From NCBI RefSeq assembly GCF_004212635.1, contig NZ_PSRT01000033.1, positions 1 through 64,000 of the forward strand: DNA of 64,000 nucleotides. Direction: 5' to 3'. Origin of the DNA: Bradyrhizobium genosp. SA-3 (lineage in GTDB: Bacteria > Pseudomonadota > Alphaproteobacteria > Rhizobiales > Xanthobacteraceae). The notes below the pieces were generated by a model. The model was not told the DNA's origin, ran no database searches, and was given only the letters and a program-made list of their open reading frames with translations. How positions within the stretch are numbered: the first letter of the stretch is position 1; every line of letters begins with the position of its first letter. This document shows positions 24,432 through 32,938 of this stretch, in pieces. The translations under genes and the position numbers were made by a program.

Positions 24432-25952
24432 TTATTTCGCGAATTGCGTTGAAGGCAGTGACGGTGGCGCGAAAAAGCCGCCGAACTCGCGCTCGATCAG
24501 CCCGGCCAGCGTAATCGTCGTGCGGTCCTCGAGATAGGGGCCGATGATCTGCACGCCAATCGGCAAGCCCGCAGGTGTGCGCTCGATCGGAACGGCGGTT
24601 GCCGGCAGTCCGCAGGTCGACGCGGGGTCGGCCCAGATGAAGCACGCATCGGCGTAAGGATAGAGCTTTCCATCGATGTCGAGTTGCCGCGCGTCGAACG
24701 GCTCGGACTGATCACGTGGAAACGCCGGCACGGCGGCAGCGGGATAGATCACCGCGTCGAACTCCCGGAACAGTTCCTGCCACCGTTGCTGCAGCTGCAG
24801 GCGGGCCGCATCAGTCGCCAGCCACTCGCGGTGGATCATGGCCCAGCCGCGGGCGCGTTCGGCCGCCAAGCTGCGGTCGTCGGGCGTCAACGCGGCGGCA
24901 AGGCCTTGCGCCTCTGCGAGGGCGGCCGGTGTCAGGCGTGGACTTCGCGCTGCGTTCAGCAGCTTCATGTAGAACCGCGCGGACTGGGCGAGATCGGGCA
25001 GCGACGCACTTGAACGCGCGACTCGCGCGCCTGATCGTTCGATCCGCTCGGCCAATCGCCCAATGGCTGAACGCACGGCCTCGCCCGTCGGCATCAGCGG
25101 GTGGGTATCGATCACGAGAATCCTGAAATTCTTGAGCTGTTCATGTCTCGGAGCAGGCAGCGCCAGGCGATAGCCGATCCCGTCGCGCATTTCGTCGGGG
25201 CCGGCAATCACGTCGAGCGCCAGCGCCAGGTCCGCGGCAGTGCGCGTCATCGGCCCAATGACAGCCAGGTCCCCCTGGCTAGGGACGGGCGGTGCCGGCG
25301 GCAGGCTGTATCCGCGCAGCGGGACCAGACCGAGACTCGGCTTATGTCCGAATACACCACAGAAATGCGCGGGCACCCGGATCGAGCCGCCGATATCCGA
25401 GCCGATCGAGAGCGGACCGAATCCTGCGGCCAGTGCCGCGCCCGATCCGCCTGAGGAGCCGCCGGGCGACCGGCCGAGGTCCCACGGATTGTTCGTCGTC
25501 CCATGGATATCGTTGTAGCTCTGGAAATCCCGTAAGCCGATCGGGATGTTGGTCTTGCCGATGATGACGGCGCCCGCCGCCTTCAATCGCGAGACGACCA
25601 GGGCGTCCTCCGCTGGCTGGAAATCCCTGAAGTGCGGAAAGCCCCATGTCGTCGGCAGGCCTGCGACATTGAACGGTTCTTTCATAGTCACGGGAATGCC
25701 GAGGAGCGGCCGCCGCTCGCCGCGGCCAAGTGCGGCGTCGGCGGCGCGTGCGGCGTCTCGCGCGCGCTCGAAATCGCGGACGATGACGGCATTGATCTGC
25801 CCGTCCAACGCCTCGATGCGCGCAATCGTATGCGCGAGCAGCTCTGACGCGGAGATCTTGCGCGCGTGCAGGGCGCTCAGCAGTGCGCTGATCGAGCCGT
25901 AGTCCAAGTCAGCGGCATCTGCGGCCGGCGCTCGTTGCATCACGGTCTCCAT
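24432..25952 (-). CDS. Amidase (amidase-signature family)
   Basis: A 506-residue hydrolase of the amidase-signature family. The catalytic Ser-cis-Ser-Lys triad is visible: lysine in IIGKTNIPIG, cis-serine in GRSPGGSSGGSGAALAAG, and nucleophile serine in IGSDIGGSIRVPA. Two starts are possible, at 25952 and 25940; neither has an outstanding ribosome site. The enzyme hydrolyses a carboxamide; the substrate is not evident. It converges on the TetR gene with 9 bases between the stops and does not share a promoter with neighbours. Confidence 0.9.
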   Translation of the reverse strand: METVMQRAPAADAADLDYGSISALLSALHARKISASELLAHTIARIEALDGQINAVIVRDFERARDAARAADAALGRGERRPLLGIPVTMKEPFNVAGLPTTWGFPHFRDFQPAEDALVVSRLKAAGAVIIGKTNIPIGLRDFQSYNDIHGTTNNPWDLGRSPGGSSGGSGAALAAGFGPLSIGSDIGGSIRVPAHFCGVFGHKPSLGLVPLRGYSLPPAPPVPSQGDLAVIGPMTRTAADLALALDVIAGPDEMRDGIGYRLALPAPRHEQLKNFRILVIDTHPLMPTGEAVRSAIGRLAERIERSGARVARSSASLPDLAQSARFYMKLLNAARSPRLTPAALAEAQGLAAALTPDDRSLAAERARGWAMIHREWLATDAARLQLQQRWQELFREFDAVIYPAAAVPAFPRDQSEPFDARQLDIDGKLYPYADACFIWADPASTCGLPATAVPIERTPAGLPIGVQIIGPYLEDRTTITLAGLIEREFGGFFAPPSLPSTQFAK

Positions 25953-26460
25953 TGTATCTCACGTCGCGTCGAGGCTCTTCCGGCCGCGAACTGGTCCGGG
26001 GGATCGAACATGCAATCTTGGGAATGGGATGAGAAGGCGGCCGTAGTGGGAACCAGATCTGCCCGCCGGTCGGGCGGAAGGCGGCCGCGATCCTCGATGC
26101 CTTCCGAGCGGTTAACGGCGTCGGCCGACTTGCGAATTCACAACCGGCGATCATGCAATTTTGCGCCTGTTTTGCCCGACGTGTCAAACGTTCCCCCGCG
26201 CAGGGCTCGCGCCGCGTGGTGCGAAATTCTTCAATGATTTGTACTGTGCATGGGGTCGTTTTCGCGTTTTTTGTTTGAGCGCCCGGCTGGCAGCAAAGAT
26301 CGCAACGTCGGCCAATCAAAATCGGTACCGATACGGGAACGCCTAAGAGTTTTTACACACAGTTCTGACACGCTCCACGCGTCAAGACCGCAGCCTGCGT
26401 CGTCGCATCTCATTGCGCGCACGAAAAGACAGGCCCGCGGCCATCGAGGGGGCGTAAGCC
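25953..26460. other. 508-base intergenic region
   Basis: It lies between the divergent amidase and MFS genes and should hold both promoters. AT-richer sequence occurs around 26230-26350. I see no convincing gene, riboswitch aptamer or long repeat. Confidence 0.4.
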
Positions 26461-27678
26461 ATGACTGCAGTTGCGTCGGACGCTGATCGCGCGAAGCGGG
26501 GGATCGTGCCGATCCTGCTGTGCGTCGTGCCGTTCAGTCAGATTCCGCTCGACGCCTATACGCCGGGCCTGCCGCAGATGGTGGTGGACCTCGCAGCCGA
26601 TCCGGCTTCGATGCAGAACACCGTCACCGCCTACATGCTCGGCATGTCGCTCGCACTGGTGCCGGTCGGCATCGCCTCCGATACGCTTGGCCGCCGCAAC
26701 GTTCTGCTCGCAGGCCTGTCAGTGCTCATCGCGATGAGCATTGCCTGTGCGCTGGCCACCAGCGCCTCGCTGCTGCTTGCGCTGCGTTTCCTGCAAGGCA
26801 TCGGCGGCTGCACCTGTCTCGTCGTTGCCTATGCGGTCGGAGCCGACTGTTTTCGTGGCCGCGAGCTCACGGCGATCTCCGGTCTGCTTGGCGCTGCCTG
26901 GGGTCTCGCGCCCGTGCTGGCGCCTGCAGCCGGCGGCTTCATCGTTGAGCTGACGTCGTGGCGCGGAGTCTTCGTCGTCATTGCCATCGCCGCGGCAATC
27001 GTCGCCGCGATCGTCATGCTGCTGCTGCCGGAAACATTGCCGGCGGAGCGGCGAGCGCCGTTCGATCCGCGCCGCACCGCCGGCATTCTGCGCGAGGCCC
27101 TCGTTCGCCCGGGCTTCCTCGCCTTCGTGCTGGTGTTTGCTGCCGCAGCCAGCGCGCAGTTGGCATTCGGCGTCGTCGCGCCGTTCTTCTACCAGACCGG
27201 CCTCGGTTATTCGGCGGCCATCTACGGTCTCGTCGCGCTCGGCCTTGGCGGGGTGAATCTCGCCGGCGAGCTCGGCTGCGCCCATTTCGCGCGCTTCATG
27301 CCGGCCCGCATGCTGGGCTTCGGCGCCTTCGCGCTGTTTCTCGCCGGCGCTGCGCTCCTGACCGCGACTGGCATGGTCTTTGGTCTCGATTTTGCGTCGA
27401 TCACGATCGGCGGCGCGCTGGTGCTCGGCGGCTGCGGCGTGCTGTGCCCGATGATGTACGGCATGGCGCTCGGCCTGTTCGAGCGCGACCACGGCCTGAT
27501 CGGCGGCCTCATCAGCGCGCTCTGCTACCTCGCCGTGAGCGGTGCCATGGCAATCGCGGCGGTGTTGCCCGAGGCGACGCAGGCACCGATCGGAGGGCTC
27601 TATCTCGGCCTCTGCGCCATCGCGGGCACGCTGCTTGCGATCTCGCTGCCCTCGGCGCGCCAGGCCACACAGACCTAA
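26461..27678 (+). CDS. MFS transporter, Bcr/CflA-like drug or metabolite exporter
   Basis: A 405-residue protein with 12 predicted membrane helices. Signature parts are DAYTPGLPQMVVDL in the first loop (the D-x-Y-x-P-x-LP pattern of Bcr/CflA exporters), the loop 2-3 motif GIASDTLGRRNVLL, RFLQGIGGC and GAAWGLAPVLAPAAGG (motif C). It sits 15 bases before the guanine deaminase gene, so the two are likely co-transcribed. Transport of a purine-related compound is therefore possible, but unproven. Confidence 0.9.
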   Translation: MTAVASDADRAKRGIVPILLCVVPFSQIPLDAYTPGLPQMVVDLAADPASMQNTVTAYMLGMSLALVPVGIASDTLGRRNVLLAGLSVLIAMSIACALATSASLLLALRFLQGIGGCTCLVVAYAVGADCFRGRELTAISGLLGAAWGLAPVLAPAAGGFIVELTSWRGVFVVIAIAAAIVAAIVMLLLPETLPAERRAPFDPRRTAGILREALVRPGFLAFVLVFAAAASAQLAFGVVAPFFYQTGLGYSAAIYGLVALGLGGVNLAGELGCAHFARFMPARMLGFGAFALFLAGAALLTATGMVFGLDFASITIGGALVLGGCGVLCPMMYGMALGLFERDHGLIGGLISALCYLAVSGAMAIAAVLPEATQAPIGGLYLGLCAIAGTLLAISLPSARQATQT

Positions 27679-27693
27679 GGAAGGAACCACATC

Positions 27694-29091
27694 ATGACCA
27701 CCGTCGGTATTCGCGGCACGTTCTTCGACTTCGTCGACGATCCCTGGAAGCACATCGGCAACGAGCAGGCCGCGGCGCGCTTTCACCAGGACGGCCTCAT
27801 GGTCGTTACCGACGGCGTCATCAAGGCGTTCGGCCCCTACGACAAGATTGCCGCCGCGCATCCCGGCGTTGAGATCACCCATATCAAGGATCGCATCATC
27901 GTCCCGGGCTTCATCGACGGCCACATCCATCTGCCGCAGACCCGCGTGCTCGGGGCCTACGGCGAGCAACTGCTGCCTTGGCTCCAAAAGTGGGTCTATC
28001 CGGAAGAGCTCAAATACCGGGATCGCAACTACGCGCGCGAGGGCGTGAAGCGTTTCCTCGACGCGCTGCTGGCGTCCGGCACCACCACCTGCCAGGCCTT
28101 CACAAGCTCGTCGCCTGTTTCAACCGAGGAACTGTTCGAGGAAGCGGCCCGCCGCAACATGCGCGTCATCGCGGGCCTCACCGGCATTGATCGCAACGCG
28201 CCGGCCGATTTCATCGATACCCCGGAGAATTTCTACCGCGACAGCAAGCGTTTGATCGCGCAGTACCACAACAAGGGCCGCAACCTCTACGCCATCACGC
28301 CGCGCTTCGCCTTCGGCGCCTCGCCGGACCTGCTGAGGGCGTGTCAGCGCCTCAAGCATGAACATCCGGATTGCTGGGTCAACACGCACATCTCCGAGAA
28401 CCCGGCCGAATGCAGTGGCGTGCTGGTCGAGCATCCGGACTGCCAGGACTATCTCGGCGTCTATGAGAAGTTCGATCTGGTCGGACCAAAGTTCTCCGGC
28501 GGCCACGGCGTCTATCTCTCCAACAACGAGTTCCGCCGCATGTCGAAGAAGGGCGCGGCGGTAGTGTTCTGCCCGTGCTCGAACCTGTTCCTCGGCAGCG
28601 GTCTGTTCCGGCTCGGCCGCGCCACCGATCCGGAGCATCGCGTGAAGATGTCGTTCGGCACCGACGTCGGCGGCGGCAACCGCTTCTCGATGATCTCTGT
28701 GCTCGACGATGCCTACAAGGTCGGCATGTGCAACAACACGCTGCTCGACGGCAGCATCGATCCGGCGCGCAAGGATCTCGCCGAAGCCGAGCGCAACAAG
28801 CTCTCGCCCTATCGCGGCTTCTGGTCGATCACGCTCGGCGGTGCCGAGGGTCTCTACATCGACGACAAGCTCGGTAATTTCGAGCCCGGCAAGGAGGCCG
28901 ATTTCGTCGCGCTCGATCCGAACGGGGGTCAGATCGCGCAGCACTGGCACCAGTCGCTGATCGCCGACGGCGGCGGGCCGCGCACGATGGACGAGGCCGC
29001 GAGCATGCTGTTCGCCGTGATGATGGTCGGCGACGATCGCTGCGTCGACGAGACCTGGGTGATGGGCAAGCGTCTCTACAAGAAGGACTGA
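27694..29091 (+). CDS. guaD: Guanine deaminase
   Basis: A 465-residue zinc amidohydrolase that converts guanine to xanthine and ammonia. The metal-binding site starts with PGFIDGHIHLPQ (HxH). NTHISENPAEC gives the third histidine and the catalytic glutamate, GGHGVYLS the fourth histidine, and FGTDVGGGN the aspartate. Length and the phrase YGEQLLPWLQKWVYPEE agree with the bacterial GuaD family. A ribosome site (AAGGAA) precedes the ATG. It follows an MFS gene and precedes a double-ABM membrane protein with 15-base spacing, so a purine salvage or catabolism operon is plausible. Xanthine-using enzymes are not in the window. Confidence 0.9.
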   Translation: MTTVGIRGTFFDFVDDPWKHIGNEQAAARFHQDGLMVVTDGVIKAFGPYDKIAAAHPGVEITHIKDRIIVPGFIDGHIHLPQTRVLGAYGEQLLPWLQKWVYPEELKYRDRNYAREGVKRFLDALLASGTTTCQAFTSSSPVSTEELFEEAARRNMRVIAGLTGIDRNAPADFIDTPENFYRDSKRLIAQYHNKGRNLYAITPRFAFGASPDLLRACQRLKHEHPDCWVNTHISENPAECSGVLVEHPDCQDYLGVYEKFDLVGPKFSGGHGVYLSNNEFRRMSKKGAAVVFCPCSNLFLGSGLFRLGRATDPEHRVKMSFGTDVGGGNRFSMISVLDDAYKVGMCNNTLLDGSIDPARKDLAEAERNKLSPYRGFWSITLGGAEGLYIDDKLGNFEPGKEADFVALDPNGGQIAQHWHQSLIADGGGPRTMDEAASMLFAVMMVGDDRCVDETWVMGKRLYKKD

Positions 29092-29106
29092 GGCGGACGG
29101 CTGCCA

Positions 29107-30090
29107 ATGAGCGCATCTTCTGACACGGCCGGCCAGCCGGTTGCACTCGTCATCCAACGCCGCATCGCCGACGACGGCTTTGCCGTGTTCGCGCGGTGGA
29201 ACGGCGAGGTCGGCGAGGCGCTCAAGGCCTGGCCCGGCTTCCTCAGCCAGGAGGTGGTGCCGCCGCAGCCGCCGGCGCATGTCGACTGGGTGACGATCCT
29301 GCGCTTTGCGAGCCCGGCCGCTGCCCGTGCCTGGCTTCAGAGCGATGTGCGGGCGCGGCTCATCGCAGAGGTGCAGCGCTTCTTCGTCGGTTCGGAGGAT
29401 GTCCATATCCTGCCCGATACCGGCGTGCAGCGCGACAGTGCGGTCTCCGCCGTGATCTCCTTCAAAGTCCCGGACGGACTCGAAGACGCTTTCCTCAAAT
29501 GGCAGCAGCGCATCCAGGCCGCAGAAGCCGAGTTCAAGGGATTTTTGCGCCACAAGATCGAGCGGCTGATTCCAGGCCTGCATGACGAATGGATCATCAT
29601 CCTGTCGTTCGACAGTGATGCCAACCTCAATGCATGGCTGGACTCGCCGTTGCGGCAGTCGCTGCTGAGCGAAGGCGAGCGCTTCAACGCCGGCATGAAT
29701 GTCAAGCGGGCGAGCTACGGCTTCAATTTCTGGTTCCCGGCCGGAAAGGCGCAGGCTCCGGAGCAAGGACCTGGCCTGATCTGGAAGAGCAACCTCATCG
29801 TCCTTCTGGTGCTCTATCCCGTGGTCTACCTCTGGGGCTACTTCATCAGCGCGCCCTTGATCGACAGTCACGGCGTTCCGGTCTGGCTGTCGCTCTTCGT
29901 CGGCAATCTCGTCAGCACCCAGCTGCTCGGCTGGTGGCTGGTGCCCGCTGCCTTTAGGGCGCTCGATTGGTGGATCTCGCCGAAGGCGAAGATCGGACGC
30001 CAGATCGCAGGCTATGCACTCCTTGCCGCGCTCTATGCCGCGTCGATGGGCCTGTACGCGCTGCTGCTCGCGTGGCATTGGGGACGGTGA
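29107..30090 (+). CDS. Membrane protein with two ABM (antibiotic biosynthesis monooxygenase-like) domains
   Basis: A 327-residue protein. Two ferredoxin-like ABM domains lie in series, roughly residues 10-100 (with VDWVTILRFAS) and 110-205 (with DEWIIILSFDS). Each has the typical beta strand before a Phe/Ala-rich segment. The C-terminal 100 residues hold three membrane helices (IVLLVLYPVVYLWGYFI, VWLSLFVGNLVSTQLLGWWL, YALLAALYAASMGLYALLL). The ABM pair would face the cytoplasm. Proteins with this layout occur in many proteobacteria but lack an assigned role. It is tightly spaced with guanine deaminase upstream and the rnz pseudogene downstream. Confidence 0.82.
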   Translation: MSASSDTAGQPVALVIQRRIADDGFAVFARWNGEVGEALKAWPGFLSQEVVPPQPPAHVDWVTILRFASPAAARAWLQSDVRARLIAEVQRFFVGSEDVHILPDTGVQRDSAVSAVISFKVPDGLEDAFLKWQQRIQAAEAEFKGFLRHKIERLIPGLHDEWIIILSFDSDANLNAWLDSPLRQSLLSEGERFNAGMNVKRASYGFNFWFPAGKAQAPEQGPGLIWKSNLIVLLVLYPVVYLWGYFISAPLIDSHGVPVWLSLFVGNLVSTQLLGWWLVPAAFRALDWWISPKAKIGRQIAGYALLAALYAASMGLYALLLAWHWGR

Positions 30091-30119
30091 GACCGTCCAC
30101 AATTGGACACGTGACGACC

Positions 30120-31021
30120 ATGTTTGCCCTGACGTTTCTCGGAACCTCGGCCAGCGTTCCGTCGGCGGAGCGCAACCATCCGGCGCTCCTGGTGGAGGCG
30201 GCGGGCAAGCGTATTCTGGTCGATTGCGGCGAGGGCACGCAGCGCCAGTTGCTGCGCAGCGGTGCCGGCTTTCGGCGGCTCGACCGCATCCTGCTGACGC
30301 ATGCCCATCTCGATCACGTACTCGGCATCCCCGGCCTCTTTTCAACGCTGGGCTTACGGCAGAGCGCCGACGTGATGACCATTCATGGCGGTCAGGGCAC
30401 GCTCGACCTGGTCGTCCGCATGCTTGCGGGCCTGTGGGGCGCGGGCAGGGCGCCGATCGCGGTGGAGTTCTCAGCCCTGACCGAAGGGCAGGTCATCGAC
30501 GCCGGCGACTTCACCATCGACTGCTTTCCGGTTCGCCATGCGACACCGACAGTTTTGGCTTCGCGTTCCAGAGTCCCGCCCGCCGCCATCTTCGGCCGGA
30601 GCGACTTGCTGAGCTGGGCGTTCCAGACGGGCCGATGCGCGGAGAGTTGGCCGCGGGACGACCGGTCGTGATCGCGGATCGTACGATCGATCCGGAGGAC
30701 GTCCTGGGGCCGCCAAGCGGCGGCAGGAAGCTCGTCGTGATCGGCGACACGGAGACCACGGAAGATCTCTCCAAATACGCTTCCGGCGCCGATCTTCTGG
30801 TGATCGAGGCAACGTTCCTCGATCGCGACGCCTCGACCGCGCGGGACTATGGGCACCTCACTGCGCGCGATGCGGCCACGTTTGCGGCCGCGACCAACGT
30901 CGGCCAGCTCTTGCTGACGCATCAGTCGGGTCGCTATGAGGACGATGAGGTCCTTGCGGAAGCAGCCAGGATTTTTCCGAACACCCGGATCGCTGCCGAC
31001 CTCGATCGCATTGCCATCTAG
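30120..31021 (+). pseudogene. rnz: Ribonuclease Z (MBL fold), broken by a one-base frameshift
   Basis: The ATG at 30120 opens the metallo-beta-lactamase fold typical of tRNase Z: LTFLGTSASVPS, GEGTQRQLL, and the zinc motif THAHLDHVLGIPGL. In this frame the protein continues to CFPVRH at 30539. Then the sequence must shift to another frame to continue DTDSFGFAF, the usual next motif (HRxTDSFGF). The shifted frame carries the rest of the enzyme: GDTETTED, GHLTARDAATFAAAT and LLLTHQSGRY. A missing C in CAT(C)GCGACACC explains the break. Both halves otherwise look intact, so this is a recent mutation or a sequencing error. The enzyme matures the 3' end of tRNA. Confidence 0.85.
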
Positions 31022-31036
31022 TCCTCACGACGGCGT

Positions 31037-31888
31037 TCAGCTCGTCAATCCGGACTTGATGGCGAGGTCCTGCACCTGGCGCGTCAGCTGCATCAGGCGC
31101 GGCAGCGCCTGGTCGCGAAAGGCCGGCATGTCCATGCGCACCGCATCGATGGTGACGCTCAATCCGGCGATCACAAGACCCTGGGCGTCGAAGATCGGCG
31201 CTGCCAGCGTGCGCAGGCCATAGGCGTTCTCGCCGTCGGAAACGGCGTGCCCTTTCTTCTTCACCTGATCGAGCCGGGCGAGCAGGGCGTCGAGGTCGGT
31301 GAGCGTTCGCTCCGACAGTTTGACGCGTGGTCGCGACTCCAGTCGCGCGATCTGCTCGTCCCGCGCCAGATGCGCCAGCATGACATGGCCGAGCGCCGCG
31401 CTATAGGCGGGGATTCGCGTGCCCGGCCGGCGATCCATCTTGTGGCGGTCGAGGCCCGCGCCGACCCGCGCGAGATAGACCACGTCGCCCCCGTCGAGGA
31501 TGCCGAGCGAAGCCGCATCGCCGACGTCAGGCACGAGGTCGCGCAGCAGCGGCTCGACGATCGGCCGCAGCGACCCGTGCGACAGCACGGTGTAGCCGAG
31601 ATCGAGACAGGCAACGCCAAGGCGGAACCGGCGGCTCTGCGGAACGGCCTGGAGGTAGCCGAGTTCGATCAAGGTCTGTATCAGGCGGAACGCCGTTCCG
31701 CGATCGAGGTCGGCCCGTGCGGCAATCTCACTCAGGGTCAGCTCGAAGGCCTCGCTGGTGAAGCTCTTGAGCACAGCGAAGGCCTTGCCGACGGAAGCGA
31801 CGTAATTCTTTGGATTTTTCGCGTCAGTGTCCGATACGCGTTTCGTGGCCTTCTTTTCGACCTTGGCCATGCTCGAATGTCTCGCCAT
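31037..31888 (-). CDS. IclR-family transcriptional regulator
   Basis: A 283-residue regulator. The N-terminal winged HTH includes SVGKAFAVLKSF, TLSEIAARADLDRGTAFRLIQTL and LGYLQA. The C-terminal effector domain (about residues 105-280) contains LDRHKMDRRPGTRIPAYSAALGHVML and GENAYGLRTLAAPIFDAQG, the standard IclR ligand-binding signature. It is divergent from the DHDPS-led sugar-acid operon, and a typical IclR palindrome (31948-31964) lies between. It probably controls that operon in response to a pathway intermediate. Confidence 0.93.
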   Translation of the reverse strand: MARHSSMAKVEKKATKRVSDTDAKNPKNYVASVGKAFAVLKSFTSEAFELTLSEIAARADLDRGTAFRLIQTLIELGYLQAVPQSRRFRLGVACLDLGYTVLSHGSLRPIVEPLLRDLVPDVGDAASLGILDGGDVVYLARVGAGLDRHKMDRRPGTRIPAYSAALGHVMLAHLARDEQIARLESRPRVKLSERTLTDLDALLARLDQVKKKGHAVSDGENAYGLRTLAAPIFDAQGLVIAGLSVTIDAVRMDMPAFRDQALPRLMQLTRQVQDLAIKSGLTS

Positions 31889-31947
31889 GACATGTCCCCT
31901 TGACGTGGCGGCAAGCTGATTTTACGACGGGACAATCCAATAACAAA

Positions 31948-31964
31948 TGTTCGCATTCCGAACA
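31948..31964. promoter_or_regulatory. IclR-type operator
   Basis: TGTTCG-CATTC-CGAACA is a perfect 6-bp inverted repeat with a 5-bp spacer, in the shared promoter region of the IclR gene and the operon starting at 31991. Sites of this form are commonly bound by IclR-family activators such as the Pca regulators. Confidence 0.75.
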
Positions 31965-31990
31965 ACATCGATTTGACGATCGGAGGAAGT

Positions 31991-32911
31991 TTGTCGACAT
32001 CATCGCTGCACCCTCATGGCGTGTTCTCCGCCGCACTGACTCCGCTCGATGCCGAGTTCGCCCCCGATCATGCGCGTTTCGTCGCACATTGCCGCTATCT
32101 GCTCGACGAAGGCTGCGACGGCATCGCGCTGCTCGGCACGACCGGTGAGGCGAACTCGTTCTCGGCCACGGAGCGCACCGCGCTGCTCGAAGCGGTGGTC
32201 GCCGCCGGCATCGCGCCGCAACGCCTTCTGCCGGGCACTGGTGTCACCGCGCTCAGCGAAACTATTGCGCTTACGCGTCACGCGCTCTCGGTGGGTGTCG
32301 ACACCGTGGTGATGCTGCCGCCGTTCTACTACAAGGGCGTCAGCGACGACGGCATTTTCGCGTCGTACAGCGAGGTCGTGCAGCGCATCGGCGATGCCAG
32401 GCTCAGAGTCGTGCTCTATCATATCCCGCAAATTTCGGCGCAACCGATCTCGCACGGGCTGATCGAGCGGCTGCGCGCGGCTTATCCGGCCACCTTCACC
32501 GGCATCAAGGATTCCTCCGGTGACTTCGCCAACATGACCGCGATGGTCGAACGCTTTCCCGGCTTTTCGGTCCTGGTCGGCGCTGATCCGTTGCTGTTGC
32601 CGCTGCTGCGCAAGGGCGGCGCCGGCTGCATCACTGCGACGTCCAATCTCGTGGCGCGCGACCTTGCCTACGTCTACAAGCACTTTCGCGACAGCGACGA
32701 CGACGCGGCGCTCAAGGCCGCGCAGGCGCGCATCGTCGGGGCACGCGAATTGGTCTCGCGCTTCCCGCAGATGGCCTCGCTCAAGGCGCTGGTGGCCGCG
32801 CGCACCGGCCATGCCGGATGGCAGCGGCTGCGTCCGCCTCTGGAATCCTTGCCATCGGCTCAAGTGAAAGAGCTGCTTGCGAATGCCGCTGCATTCGCAG
32901 CCGCCGTCTAG
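31991..32911 (+). CDS. DHDPS/NAL-family aldolase or lyase
   Basis: A TIM-barrel class I aldolase of the dihydrodipicolinate synthase superfamily. The pyruvate-binding loop is GTTGEANSFS, the tyrosine is in VVLYHIPQIS, and the Schiff-base lysine is in FTGIKDSSGD. I choose TTG 31991 because a GGAGG site sits just 4 bases upstream. An earlier in-frame TTG (31973) is closer to the operator. It is not the lysine-pathway enzyme by context: the operon encodes an IclR regulator, an FAD oxidase, a sugar-acid kinase and a PdxA2-like protein. A retro-aldol or dehydratase step on a 2-keto sugar acid is likely. Confidence 0.9.
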   Translation: MSTSSLHPHGVFSAALTPLDAEFAPDHARFVAHCRYLLDEGCDGIALLGTTGEANSFSATERTALLEAVVAAGIAPQRLLPGTGVTALSETIALTRHALSVGVDTVVMLPPFYYKGVSDDGIFASYSEVVQRIGDARLRVVLYHIPQISAQPISHGLIERLRAAYPATFTGIKDSSGDFANMTAMVERFPGFSVLVGADPLLLPLLRKGGAGCITATSNLVARDLAYVYKHFRDSDDDAALKAAQARIVGARELVSRFPQMASLKALVAARTGHAGWQRLRPPLESLPSAQVKELLANAAAFAAAV

Positions 32912-32938
32912 CCGCGACGCCGGCGGCGAGGCGATCCG

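Noticed and set aside
26225..26350. Possible purine riboswitch before the MFS/guanine deaminase genes
   Set aside because: I could not find the conserved aptamer core or paired loops, so context alone was not enough.
28120..30345. A 741-residue open frame on the minus strand
   Set aside because: Antisense to guanine deaminase and the ABM protein; composition is that of an artefact.
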